64,000 nt of DNA from NCBI GenBank assembly GCA_037127255.1, contig JBANSL010000009.1, positions 33,067,475 through 33,131,474 on the forward strand, in the 5' to 3' direction. A program made the translations under genes and the position numbers. The stretch comes from Persicaria tinctoria. Taxonomy: Eukaryota; Streptophyta; Magnoliopsida; Caryophyllales; Polygonaceae. Below, one piece after another: positions 1 to 12,126 of the stretch. Each line of letters begins with the position of its first letter. Position 1 is the stretch's first letter. The notes beneath the pieces were generated by a model, which worked only from the letters and a program-made list of their open reading frames with translations, made no database searches and was not told the DNA's origin.

Positions 1-380
1 TGCATAGAGCGCCCATCATGAGTAAGTTCAAAAAACTTACCCGGAGAAGCGCAGAATCCAAACAATGATCAGCAATGGCAAGCAATCCAACATATCAGAG
101 ATAACCTCGTAATCCCATATATAACATAATAAGTCTAAGTCTAATTTACACAAAGCCCAAAAGTCACATATGAAACATGTAAGATACACACACATCATAA
201 CTCAACCATCTTATCATTATTAACATTATCATCTCATCTTCAATTCTCATATTGTCTCATCATATCTCATAAATTAACATCTTTCTCAATTCGATCATAA
301 CATTATCCTCATTAGCTCATGACAACCTCCATATCATACTTAGCCAATTTCACATATTACAGTTTCATACTCACACTTGG

Positions 381-455
<75 letters not shown>

Positions 456-2289
456 TGATCATAATATCTACCATTTAATCTCATATAGTAAATCACCGCA
501 AGTCATGCTATTAGTCACACATATCATGTCGTTAGTCAAACACTCATATTATCATGCTAGTTAATCATCGAATAAGTCTTATTCCCAAGTTTAGATTCAA
601 ATCTGTGTCAAATCTACGTTAGAATCCCGACCCTTGAAATTGTTAGCAAAATTCCCTTTTTCTATTATTTATTAAATCATTTTCCGACCTTGAAATTCTT
701 TTCCAAACTCTCTTTATAAATCTTTAAGTCCCAATAGTAGTATAGATATTTTAAACACCATTTATATTTAATAAAACCAACCATTTATAAATCTCCTGAA
801 ATAATATTTTATACCTTAATCCCCAAATAATATTATAATATTTTATATACCGCTAAACAATTAAACAATTAAACGGATAAACCCGAACCGAACCAAAACC
901 ATAATATAAATCCCAACCGGTTAGCATTAAACAGAATGTATATATGTTAGTATGGGGCCCACAAAGCCACGTCACTCCATCTTCCTCCTCCTGAAATCAA
1001 AAGGAAGCCGCCCGTGCTTGGTTGATGGAGTTCGACCCCGCCGGCCACGTCCTGGCCTCGCGCCCAGCCGTGGCTCGTCCGAGCTCACCCAGCTCGGACC
1101 CTCGCATATGCTCAGGCCGACCCTCGCCTCGCTCTCTCACTCGTCAACACTCGCTACGTCAATTCGAGCTCGCCGGAGTTGTTGTCGGAGATCTCGAGTC
1201 CGCCCAAACATCCCGCACTCAGCCCACGCTCACTCCCGACTAGTCTAAGCATCGAAAAAGACAAAAACAAACTAATTGAAATGAGGATAAATTCGGAGCT
1301 CACCGAGATGGACTTTCGCGACTTCGGAGCTCTCGATCGGAGTTCTGGGTTTCGTCGGTGGCTCGCGGTGGCTCGTCGGACCTGCGTCGGACATGGGTGA
1401 GTATGTTGGTGGAGACCGAAGGCGACTTCGATCAAAAACGAAGGAGAACGGCTTACCGGAAGCTAATTGCGCTCGAACGGAGGAGGTGAAGCTACGGTGG
1501 CTCGGTGGAGGAAGACGTGTGGTGGCAGGATTCGGTGGCCTGAACCAGGGCTCGGTGGAGCCCCTTGCTGCGAATCGGAGGGGGAAAGCAGAGGTGGAAC
1601 TGTGGGCTGGTGTTGCTTCTCGTTAATTTGCCAGAAAATGGAGGGAGTTTCGGGGCTGGCGTTGGAAGCTGAAGGAGACGGAGACGGAGACGGTGGTGGC
1701 TCGGACAGCAGGGGATGGAGAGGGTGTCAAGGAGTGCCAAGGGAGGAGGTGGTGTTGTGGTTGCTCAGGTGGCTTCGATTTCAACCGAAAAGGAAAGGCT
1801 CATTGTGGCATGGGTTTGTGCCTGGGACAACGAAGTGGAGAGTGAGGGCTAATTATGGGGAACGTGTTGTTGAAATGAAAACAGAAGAGTAGGGCTGAGC
1901 TGATGTTGAAAGAAAGCAAGAGGTATGGTGAGGGAATGGGGCTGCTGCAGGGTAAGGTAGGAGGGAGTGGTGAGTGTGTGAGGTGGAGTGTGAATTCGGT
2001 TAAACCAATACTCGGAATTAAATTTTGAATACGCGAATCTCAAACTCTGAAATTAGTCCCCGAATGTTAGTTTCCCCGACTCTCGCTTTATCGATCAAGT
2101 AGATTTTTAAAATCGACAAGAATATCGTAATCTGATAATTATTTTAATTTCCGAGGAAAAAAGGATGGAAATTGTTCGTTAAATTTATATTCCGGTCGGA
2201 ATCTGCTAAACGAGTTTTAAAACCGATTTAATTTCATTTTTAATTCTCTTTTTCGAACAAATTAGTATTTGAAAATCCGATCCTTTACA
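1..2289 (-). repeat. 3' LTR of element D (window-truncated)
   Basis: Near-collinear with 34,666-38,103. It lacks the 1.2-kb hAT insertion of the other copy; the empty site ACGTCACT is at 969-976. It ends on the plus strand at ...CCTTTACA, after which the two copies diverge. Short open frames inside it recur in the other LTR copy simply because the LTRs are homologous. Confidence 0.8.
386..453. repeat. (TA)n microsatellite in LTR of D
   Basis: Uninterrupted TA dinucleotide run of about 68 bp. The homologous position in the other LTR (35,053-35,082) has only about 30 bp, so the tract has changed length since insertion. Confidence 0.95.
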
Positions 2290-2301
2290 TCATCCACCTC
2301 T
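2290..2301 (-). other. Polypurine tract of element D
   Basis: On the minus strand AGAGGTGGATGA lies immediately before the LTR start TGTAAAGG. It is preceded by AGGGACGAGACTTATTTTT, a context I associate with the 3' end of chromovirus pol genes. This would prime plus-strand DNA synthesis. Confidence 0.6.
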
Positions 2302-5300
2302 AAAAATAAGTCTCGTCCCTGAGACTAAAATTATTTTAAAACAGGGGATGAAGTTTAGAATTGGTGAGTCCAAGGATCATGTCATTGATCCCGTGAACAC
2401 CTCATAAGCGCCCCTATGAGATCCTCACAGTACCGTTGCCGTGATCATAATATCCCCAATAGACCGTAGTAAGAATGTAATATGGGCCCCTACCACATCC
2501 TTACTCCGACTCCTTGGCCATATCATAACTCAAATACTTGTATCCACTTCGTGGCACGTTATAATGAAAATTAGGCCACATTAGTTTCTTAAAATCCAAG
2601 TTAGTCTCTTTTCAAACACCATTCAAAATTTGAAGTTCGACGTTTGTCAAAAATCATTTTCAACTTCTCAATTCATCCTACCATCCATCTTTAAGAGCTA
2701 ATCCCATATTTTCTTCCTAGGTTCTAAGTCAGAATCAAATTTCAATAATTCAGCTTCTATCATTTCTATCATCATGCATCGTATATATAATAGCAATCAT
2801 ATCTCATGTTTATAGTAGGAGATAACACATCAAGGATGGTCGCATACCAACATATCTAGCACATCATCACATCAACGAGGCTCATCACATCATATCAATC
2901 AAATAAGCACGTCATATCAAATAGATAAGCACATCACATCAATCGGTAAGCACATCATACTCATGCTACTGCTAAGCGTCATCACATTAGAGACAAACAA
3001 GTACTTCCGTACACTAGCATTCTATCGAGTTCAGGGGATAACTATGTTAGTACTAATAGTTCACTATTTTCAACGATAATACATCATAGAATCAACATCG
3101 TCTATAGGATAGAATTCGCACCCCATTCGGCCCCAAGTAAAGCGTACGCTAGATCACATCCTCAAGGGAACTTGCCTATAACTATCAATCATGACAAGAC
3201 ACGACCATTACCCATCAGCTCTTGCATTAAGATCAAATTCACCGAGGTCTACCAACTCAAACCACTACTAGTTCTAGACACCATTGCATCCTACTCACAT
3301 ACAACCTTCTTAGCCTCATAACTACCCACAATCAAGGCCAATTACTCAACCAACTATTAGGTATTCCAACTCCTATGCCACCAAACCATCTAAGGGTCAA
3401 TCCACTTCGACATCCCAATCTCAAGTCCTGCCATTCGTTCGACCATTTAAAACTATCTCTTGGACTTCCCAAATCACAAATTTCCCTTTCTCCAAGTTGA
3501 ACAACTCGATCTACTACCAAGACTCCACCTGAACGTCATCCCCCAAAGAGACATCTCAAATCATCTTGCTAACCTGATCATACTCCCCGCACCACTAACC
3601 ACTCTCACTAACCATCCACCTCTAAGAACCCCACTCATACTGGTCATCTCACACCTCACACTCTCGGCCAACTCTAACGCAGAAATCCATCTCGTGCTAC
3701 TCCCAACCACGAATTTCCCAGACCCTCATTACCAGAGCCTATCCTCAATGACCAACCACTGATTTTACATACTCATCCCATTCCAGAACTCACGAAACCC
3801 GAACCACTCACGACTCCTCAAGCTGACCTACCCTAGATCCTCTTCCCAGCATTATCCGAATTTACCTCCAGTTACCACTCCTTAACCAAGACCCTTATCC
3901 CCAACGGAACCTTATGTCACCCTAGCTCGAATTACCATAACATCGCAACTTGACCAATTCTCCCACGATTTTCCAACCGATAGAATTCCCACTGAACTCA
4001 TATGACTTCCTCATTCGAATCTCCCAAGTGCCGCAACTTCACCAATCTTCCATAACCTTCTTTCTTTAGCGCTCTCAATGCCTTCTGCCTTGCCTAGTTC
4101 CCAAATCTACGCTCAGAATCCCCCTATCTAAATCTCAAGTTCACCTTCTCGCTAAAATCTCAACGACATCCTTGCCTAGCTACCCGTCTTTCCTCCAAGA
4201 TTCATCTTACACTTCAAATACCTCAATAATCACAATAATATCTCCACATCAATCTCGACTCCTTCCTGATACTAAATTTCCTCGAAAATTTCATCTAGAA
4301 ATCCTTTCCCCATTATTTCTCTAAGCATTACCAATCCTACCTAAACAACCCCAATACTCATCACACGTACAACCTGATATTAACAACCTAACATCCAAGA
4401 CCGGTGATTTCCCATGAAATCTTATACTACTCTTCCTTAACACGTCTTCAACCTCATCATTTACCAAAAACCGCTCCTACGGTTCATTAGACATTCCTCA
4501 ACCGATCATCCTCAATGCCGCCCATGATTTTCTCCTAAACTATCTAGACACCTTCCTTAGCACACCATTCTGTCTCACAACATCTCCCCTCAAGAATCCT
4601 TCGATCTGCTCCTAGATTGCCCATCCACCTCTAGAACTATCCTAACTACCTCTACGGATACCCAATCTCAAGATCACCCTAATGAAACTAGTCCAGACCT
4701 CAGCCACTTCCGACCTAGCTTACCGAAGAATCTCTCGATTCATGCCCAAGAAGAAGCACCACCAGACATCTAACCCATAACCTACTCACCAGCAAGTCAG
4801 TATACCAAGCACCAACGCACATCATCATAGAAACAAGTTAGTCAAGCAATCATTGCTACGAGTTCAGCACATCCGTCATCACACATTCAATTATGTCGGT
4901 TATAGGCCTATCACACAACATCAATTCCGATTAGTATAGAAGAATCCACGATTTGAATTAAGAATGCTCCTTCTCGTGTGAGCTGGGAAGAACCTGTTCA
5001 CGATTGTCATATGTGAAGCATATTTGTCCTTTTTGCCACCGGTGACGTTGTTCTTGGGGCCTAGGGGTCATGGACCCATCAAACATTCGTTGCGCCGCTC
5101 CGGTGCCACTTGGTCGTCGGTTCTTTTCTTGCATATCGGCGCTCATCGAAGGACCATAAGGGTTAGAAGTTACGGAGATAGGGGAGAGACAAGGGCAGAC
5201 AACACATCTTCCTTAAGAGTTCACACATGGACCAGGATTAGGGACGACGAGACCAAGGAGAAGATCCCAACCCGAGAGTTACAACGATGTCCTTATAATC

Positions 5301-5339
5301 GTGGCACGTAAACACATAAAAATCAAGAGATATCATCAC
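2302..5339. other. Internal region of D, left part, no recognisable gene
   Basis: About 3 kb between the PPT of D and the B1 insertion. The plus strand is pyrimidine/AC-rich, with repeated short phrases such as AAGCACATCA near 2,900-2,960. Short open frames occur on both strands, but none shows a gag, protease, RT, RNase H or integrase motif. It is either degraded pol sequence or non-coding filler of a large non-autonomous element. Confidence 0.5.
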
Positions 5340-5344
5340 ATTAT

Positions 5345-6875
5345 TGTTGTACGGAGTGAATCGAGTATGAAATATAACGAAATAGATCAAACCAGATTTA
5401 GGCCCCAACAAATAAATACAAGACTCCTCCAATGCAGTAAGAGAAAGTCAGGATCGAATCCACGAGGAAGCACGTCAGCAGTTCTCAGGTAGCTGTAAAT
5501 TCTCACAATAGCAGCAGAAAGACAGAATCGCAGAAACAGAAAAGAAACAAATAAACCCGGCAAGGGCAATTAAAACAAAAGCAAAGACAGAAACTAAAGA
5601 CAGAAAGTAAAGTAAAGAACAAAGCAAGAAATAAAGCAAAGACAAAGCAAATACTAAAAGCAAAGCAAAGGCGTACTCGACCTCGACAAGAGGCTCCTCG
5701 AGATCGACAAAACAGTGAACAACAGAAAGTGAAAATCGACGAAAACAGAAGAAAACCAACTCGACCTAGACCAGTCCTACTCGAGATCGACCACAGCTTA
5801 CTCGATCTCGACAAAGCACTACTCTATGTGGACAAGACAGGCAGAAAACTGTAAATTGCAGATTTTCGACAGAATTCAGAAATTTGACAGAAATTAACTC
5901 AATATGCTAAAAGACTTCCAAAGCCAGGGTATCAACACCACAACGATAACCATGCAAAACAACACATAAAGGCACAAAAGATCATGCTTTCCATCAAATA
6001 ACTTTCGTCATTAACAAATAGGCATATAGAGGCTTTCGCATAAACCCTAATTGTTACTAACCCTTTTCACATAATTAACCCAAGTTGCATTAAGATCACT
6101 TTCGCTTCAATAACACAAACAAGGATCACCTTCAACTCTCGCAAAAGAATCATGCTCATAGGGATAGAAGATAAATTGCATAACAAAATCTGACCTTTAT
6201 TGCATCGCCTCACATGGCCACCGTCGGGCTCACCCCAGCCCCAGAAGTGGGTGGACTACTCACGCCTCATTGCAATAAAAGACATTGATTGATGAAAGAA
6301 ACTGAATTGCATTAAAACTAAATTCAAAGCCTTTACAATCTTGGCAATCAACTTTCGCAGAAAGCCAAAACCCTAAAAACCTTAGAACTGCTAAACTTCT
6401 CTGTGGAACTAACTAATTGTGTCTTGAATGATGAATAAAACTGAGTCCCCTGGGCTTTATTTATAGCCTTTATTCTCTAGCTATTCTAGGAAAGAAGATA
6501 TCTATCTTTATCTAAAATTATATCTAAAACTTGAAAGGATAAATAAATTGTTTTATGGAAATAAATCTAAAAGGAAAAGATAAAACTAAATAGGGTAAGT
6601 CTTCATGATGTTGATAGATCTTATCTCCTTGGATAGAACTTGATGGATTTGGATAGATCTTCGATGGATTTGGATAGAATCTTCCGCCTTCGCGCCCAAG
6701 GAACTCCAATTCTACTCGGACAGGCCACGTCGAGAAGTTTCTGGAAGCTGGGTCTACTCAACCTCGACTAGGTCTCGTCAACCTCGAGTAGGGTCTTCGT
6801 CGGCTGGACTCCTCGGGTGGCTTCTACTCGATGTGGCTCGTCATGGCTTCCTGGGCCCTTGTCGACCTCGACCAC
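5345..6875 (-). repeat. 3' LTR of B1, U5-side segment
   Basis: Matches the 5' LTR (27,995-29,528 region) except for the first about 90 bp, where a different U5 end is present. Interrupted at 6,875 by element A; the LTR continues at 22,227. It contains paired TCGA dyads (5,685-5,830 and 6,712-6,875). Confidence 0.85.
6458..6465 (-). promoter_or_regulatory. TATA box of B1 3' LTR
   Basis: On the minus strand TATAAATA within GGCTATAAATAAAGCCC, inside U3 of the LTR. It is conserved at 29,108-29,115 in the other LTR and has counterparts in the LTRs of element A. Confidence 0.6.
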
Positions 6876-7260
6876 TATTGTGAGCCTAATTAGCCATGTT
6901 TTACATTATCTTTTATATCGATTTCTGCATGCATTTCATGCATTTGGGCTTGAATGATACAAAATATGTGTAGTTTATGCTTAGTTGTTATATATGGAGG
7001 TCTACACAAGTGTTTGTCATATTTTGCAGAAATCGGACGCATTTTGGAGCTTAATGGAAAGTCATGGAGAAGCCAAGAATGGTGCAGCTGGAGAGAAGGC
7101 CAATTTCCGGTTTAAATCGTTCTGAATCAGGCTGTGATGTCTTCATGAGAGTTGTAGCCCTCGGAAAGAGCTTTCAAACGCATGGTCATATGCGTCAATC
7201 CGACAACCGAGGCAGCGGGAAAGTGCGTTTTACGAACAGAGCTGGAAGCTAAGAAAAGAA

Positions 7261-7440
7261 CTCGACGTCGACAAGAGTTGTCGACATCGACAAGTATCCA
7301 AAACTCGACATGAGCACTGGAAGACGAAGTCGAGTTGACTGAACTGAAGAACAAAATGTTGTCGATGTCGAGGAAAGTTGTCGACATCGAGAAGACATGT
7401 CGAGCATTCCAGAAGCCGAGATCGAGGAGAAATCCGAAGA
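7261..7440 (+). repeat. TCGA-dyad inverted-repeat block, U3 of LTR1
   Basis: Cluster of TCGA-NN-TCGA dyads. The clearest hairpin has arms at 7,262-7,274 and 7,278-7,290 (12 of 13 complementary, 3-nt loop). Copies lie at about 13,972-14,150 and 20,683-20,860. Similar dyads recur in U5 and in the coding linkers. Confidence 0.8.
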
Positions 7441-7653
7441 GAAAGGAAATTACTTGCAAGCCAAGATTCGACGAATTCTATCCGAATCTATCAAGATCTA
7501 TCAAGACCAAAGAAGATGTCCACACATTAGATATAATCCTAGTCTATCTATTTTATTTAATTACACTATGTTATTTATTTATCATTTAGTTTTAGATATA
7601 GTTTTAGATAAAGATAGATATCTTCTATCCTTGATTATCGAGGATTAGAAGCC

Positions 7654-7661
7654 TATAAATA
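7654..7661 (+). promoter_or_regulatory. TATA box of LTR1 (A)
   Basis: TATAAATA inside GCCTATAAATAAGGCC, downstream of the U3 dyad block. It is the likely core promoter of the element; the R region would start roughly 25-35 bp further on. Confidence 0.65.
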
Positions 7662-8282
7662 AGGCCCTAGGGGCTCAGTTTTAATCATTCAAAGAGAGAG
7701 AGAAGTAGTTAGTTCCATTCAGAGATACAGTTAGGGGTTCTAAGGTTTTTAGGGTTTTGGCTTTTTGCGAAAGTTGATTGCCAAGATTGTAAAGGCTTTG
7801 AATTTAGTTTTAATGCAAGTTTCTTTTTTTACATCAATGTCTTTTATTGCGATGAGGCGTGAGTAGTCCACCCACTTCTGGGCTGGGGTGAGCCCGACGG
7901 TGGCCATGTGAGGCGATGCGATAAAGGTCAGATCTTTTATACGATTCATCTTCTATCCCTATGAGCATGATTCTTTTGCGAGAGTTGAAGGTGATCCTTG
8001 TTTGTGTTATTGAAGCGAAAGTGATCTTAATACAAGTTGGATTAATTATGTGAAAAGGGTTAGTAACAATTAGGGTTTATGCGAGAACCTCTATATTCCT
8101 ATTTGTTAATAACGAAAGTTATTTAGATGGAAAGCATGATCTTTTATGCCTTTATGTGTTACTTTGCATGGTTACTGTTGTGGTGTTGAAACCCTAGCCT
8201 TGGAAGCCTTTAGTTTATTGATTTTATTTCGTTAAAATTCGTTTCTGTCCGAAAAGCTTTGCAATTTACGTTTTCTGTTACT

Positions 8283-8505
8283 TGTCGATTTCGAAAAGAG
8301 CTTGTCGAGATCGAGTTCACTTGTCGACGTCGAGAAGATTTATCGAGATCGAGTTCTTTCTGTGTTGTCGATCTGTGTGCTGTGTCGAGTAGTTGTCGAT
8401 ATCGACAAGTCTGTGTCGACAAGACTCGGTCGATTTGCTTCTGTCGAGTTACGTACAGTTCTGTCGACTTGTCTACTGTTGTCGACGTGCTTTATCGAGT
8501 ACCTC
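8283..8505 (+). repeat. TCGA-dyad block, R/U5 of LTR1
   Basis: At least a dozen TCGA tetranucleotides, many as TCGA-NN-TCGA (for example GTCGACGTCGAG and GTCGATATCGAC). Homologous blocks lie at about 14,995-15,217 and 21,711-21,932. Confidence 0.75.
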
Positions 8506-8797
8506 TGCCTTGCTTGCTTTTGCTTGTTTGCTTCTGTCTTTGCTTTTATTTTAGTTGCCCTTTCCGGGTTTATTTGTTTGCTTTTATTTGTTTCTTTCTC
8601 TGCGATTCTGTCTGTTCTGCGCAGCTGTTGTGAGAATCTGATAGCTACCTGAGAATTGCTGACGTGCTTCCTCGTGGATTCGATCCTGACTTTTCTCTTA
8701 CTACAACGGGAGGAAGTCTTGTATTATTTGCTGAGACAGGGGAGTCGTTCTAAACCATATTCTATTCTATACTTGGCTTTCTCCTGCAACAACAAAT

Positions 8798-8815
8798 TGG
8801 CGCCGTTGCCGGGGA
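8798..8815 (+). other. Primer-binding site, tRNA-Asp type (A, unit 1)
   Basis: TGGCGCCGTTGCCGGGGA, complementary to the 3' end of plant tRNA-Asp, 3 nt after the LTR1 end. This primer is typical of Athila/Tat gypsy elements. It would prime minus-strand cDNA. Confidence 0.85.
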
Positions 8816-8877
8816 AGCTATCAATCGCGCCTTAGGTAGTCAGTTCTCACTGTTTCTTTGAGTTACTTTTCAGGTGT

Positions 8878-11800
8878 ATGCGCCGTTCTGGTATCCCACC
8901 TGAGTACTACGGTTTAGATGAACCAGAGCGCCTTCTACACATCAGAAATAGACTTCAAAGAGCCATGGAGGACGCTGAAACACAGGAGCAGCTGATCGCT
9001 AGGCTTACCAGGGATCTAGCCGCCAGGGATGCTGCTCTCGCCGCTGAGAGAGCACAAGCTGAGCTTGCCCAATATCCAACCACTGCTGAGGATTATATGC
9101 ATCCCACGCTCGTCGTGCCTGAATCGGCGATTCTAATCCCTGAAAACTCTTTTGAAATTCGCACTCAATTTCTTATAGAGCTTAAAAATAATGCCTTTTA
9201 CGGCAGATTTAATTAGTGCCCTCTTGAACATATTACTAATTTTCATGATATGTGTCGTACTCTTGCAGAAGGCACAACCTTGGAATATGTCAAGATGAAA
9301 TCTTTTCGCTGGTCTCTCGCTGGGCCTGCACTGAAATGGCTGAAAGGGCTGAAAGCAAGATCACTCACAACCTGGGCCCAAGTAGAGCAAGAATTTCTGA
9401 ACAAATTCTTCCCACCTGCCAAAACAGCATATCTCCGCCAGAAAATCACCGCCTTTAAGCAGCAGAAAGGGGAACCGCTGGCAAAGACATGGGAGCGCTA
9501 CAAGGAACTTCTGCGATCTTGCCCTACTCATGGACAACCACCCTACATCATTCAGGAGATCTTCTTTAACTCTCTTGACCAAGTCACTAAGGACAGAATC
9601 AACAATTATACTCACTACGAGTATCTGACGATGCCGTCAAGTGACGCATGGGGTGTGCTAGAGAAGCTCACCAACTACGACAACAAATATGGGTCTACTG
9701 CAACTTATGAAGAGAACCCATACGCCAGGCCAGCACCATCCATGCCCCTCTATGAGCCATCAAAGGAGATTGATCCAGATGTCAGGGAGCAATACTACAG
9801 AGACCAGAATAAGAAGCTCCTCAAACAAGTGAAGTATCTCTCTGTCAATCAGCCTTGCATAGAATGCGGATCGCAAAGGCACACCACTACTGAGTGCCCA
9901 CACACAGAGCAAGTCAGGATGGCAGAACATCATGAGGATGCAGCTTACGCAGGAGGGCCTAATCGCTATATGGGGGATCAAAGGCCTTATCAACAACAAT
10001 GGAACCAAGGTCCCCCTAGGAATCCTCCACCCTACAGAGCTCCAGGACATCCAGAAAGGGATCAAAGGAAGGATGATCTGCACCTGATCCTTGAGGAGAT
10101 GCGACGAAATCAGGGTACCATCAACAACCAGTTCCAGAACATCACCACCAAATTTGGAGAACTGGACATCTGGAAAAGGGGAATTGAGACGCAGATAGGA
10201 CAGATTTCTGCACAGATCCCACGACAGTCCGGCAAGCTCCCTAGGCAAACAGAACCAAATCCTAAGGGAAAGACTGGACACATAGCTGCTGTAAAACTCA
10301 GGAGCGGGCATCAACTGCAAGAGCCAGAGGTCGGAGAGCAGCAGGACAGCGCCGAACAGCAACTCGATGTCGACGAACGTCTTGTCGATGTCGAGAACCC
10401 TCTTATCGATGTCGACAACTCCTCTGATCGACCAACCTCTGCACTGAACAACAACTCGACATCAAGGAAAGTTGTCGATGTCGAGGAGCTTGTCGATGTC
10501 GAGAAGTCCCATGACAATGTTGATAAGACTGCAACACCTCCGACGTCTGTTCTGGCTCCAAATCAGAAAAAGAAGCTACCTTTCCCCACGAAATCTCTAA
10601 AGGACCCAGCGGAGAAAAAGTTTCAGCGCTTCATCAAGATGCTTCAGAAGCTCAATGTCACCATACCCTTCACAGAAGCTCTCAATGAAATGCGATCCTA
10701 TGTCAAGTTCCTAAAGGAGATTCTGAGCAAAAAGCGATCGATGGCAGAAATCACAGAGGAGTGCAGCCATCTGGACATATTGGAGAAGAGGCCGGATCCA
10801 GGTAAGTTTGCTATAACTATTGGATTTGGTCCATACAAAATTAATGCCCTATGTGATCTTGGAGCCAGTGTTAGTATTATGCCTTTAACGATTTGGTCCA
10901 AGATTAAGATAGGTGCCCTGGAACCTGTGGATGCTAGACTATACATGGCCAACAACACAGTGGTCATTCCAACAGGCATGGTGGAAAATGTACCAGTACA
11001 AGTAGGTAAATTCTTCGTTCCTGCTGATTTCTTAATTGTTGATATGCAAGAAGATCCTGCTTGTCCAATTATTCTAGGGAGACCATTCTTGGCGACGGTG
11101 GATGCCAATATAAGTGTAAGGAAAGGAGTGCTCACCTTCAACATCAGTGATGAGGTCATTGAGTATTCCTTTAACAAAACTGAAAGGCATACGGGTCCAA
11201 TGGATGAGGTCAAATCTATCTCAGCTGGCTACATCACTTGCGGGGAACCCAAGGTCGGAAATATGACCCCTAAGGAGATAGAAAAGAGGGACATGGAGGC
11301 CCAGGTGGAGGAGATCATGGCAATCCTCAAAGAGAACACAAGAACTAAGTATGGGGTCATAGTCGACAAAAACTCCTCGAGATCGAGTAGTTTAGTCGAC
11401 ATCGACAAAGATCAGAAACCTCCACCAGCATCGTCGAGTAAGCCACTGAAACCAGAGAACAACTCGACATCGACAACACTTGTCGATATCGACAAGATTG
11501 AGGCTTCCTCGACACCACCTCCCTCGACGAGAAACCCAACTGAAGACAGTAGCTCCTCGACATCGACAACTCTTGTCGAAGTCGACAAGATCTGGGTTTC
11601 CTCGACACCTCCTTCCTCGACTCCACCTTCATCGACGAGAAATCTACTGGAAGTCGAGAACAACTCGATGTCTACAAATCTTGTCGATGTCGACAAGATC
11701 TTGGTCTCCTCGACTTCTCCTTCCTCGACTTGCAGTCCACCAGATGAGCCAACTTCATCGATGTCGAGTAACACTGCTCGATGTCGACAAAATCCAGTGG

Positions 11801-12126
11801 TTCCCGAATCCGAATCCACAAAGGTAAGCCAAGGTATGAATCTTTCTTCTCCTATTTCAATTAAAGATTTATCTATACATGGGAGAGGTTTGCCTTGGTA
11901 TGTACGCTTATGCAGGATTTCCGATGACGATCCAAAGGAATACGAAGTAGGAGACATGGTCTATGTCTCTAAATCAAAGGATCATTGGTTTCCTAACAAA
12001 TTCAATAAGAAGAAGATGGGACCATTCACGGTGAACAAGATCCATTCAGGAGGGATCCAGCTAAAGGACAAGAATGGAGTCTTATTTGAGGCCCAAGCTA
12101 CATGGGCCCTGCAGATGCCACCTTGA
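8878..12126 (+). CDS. Gag-protease-GPF polyprotein, unit 1, with in-frame TAG
   Basis: One frame of 1,082 codons from the ATG 62 nt after the PBS, interrupted by a TAG at 9,214-9,216 where the relative B1 has GAG. Residues 1-112 are a charged, coiled-coil-like N-terminus. A retrotransposon Gag core follows (aromatic/Trp-rich region with FFPPAKTA). A CCHC knuckle C-X2-C-X4-H-X4-C lies at residues 327-340. An Athila-like aspartic protease has DLGAS (D660) and later ILGRPFLAT. Around the protease, linkers rich in STST and LVDVDK are encoded by TCGA dyads (10,360-10,515 and 11,360-11,795). The last about 60 residues resemble the integrase C-terminal GPF module (VGDMVYV, then GPFTV). RT, RNase H and integrase core are missing. 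Gag would assemble particles and the protease would mature them. The stop probably blocks full-length product; the 958-residue part could only start at an internal Met (9,250). Confidence 0.85.

Larger units (their letters stand above)
6876..8794 (+). repeat. LTR1 of element A
   Basis: 1,919 bp. It starts TATTGTGAGCC (TGTTGTGAGCC in LTR2 and LTR3, so a G-to-A change) and ends CTGCAACAACA, directly before the PBS. It differs from LTR2 and LTR3 in U3 at 7,012 and 7,638, for example. Confidence 0.9.

Noticed and set aside
319..564. Open frame with long Tyr-Ile run
   Set aside because: Translation of the (TA)n microsatellite; no coding evidence.
1467..1892. Gly/Arg/Trp-rich open frame of 141 codons, repeated at 37,218-37,706
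   Set aside because: It recurs only because both regions are LTR copies of D. GC-rich low complexity, no domain; frame kept by limited divergence.
3460..3762. Pro/Leu-rich 100-codon frame in D
   Set aside because: Pyrimidine-rich DNA gives chance open frames; no motif on either strand.
7261..7440. TCGA-dyad blocks considered as a CRISPR array or tandem satellite
   Set aside because: No constant-length spacer and repeat pattern; the dyads are irregularly spaced and also lie inside coding sequence of a plant retroelement.
9760..10362. 200-codon minus-strand frame, repeated at 16,472-17,074
   Set aside because: Shadow of the Gag-protease gene on the other strand; no domain, and duplicated because the host unit is duplicated.
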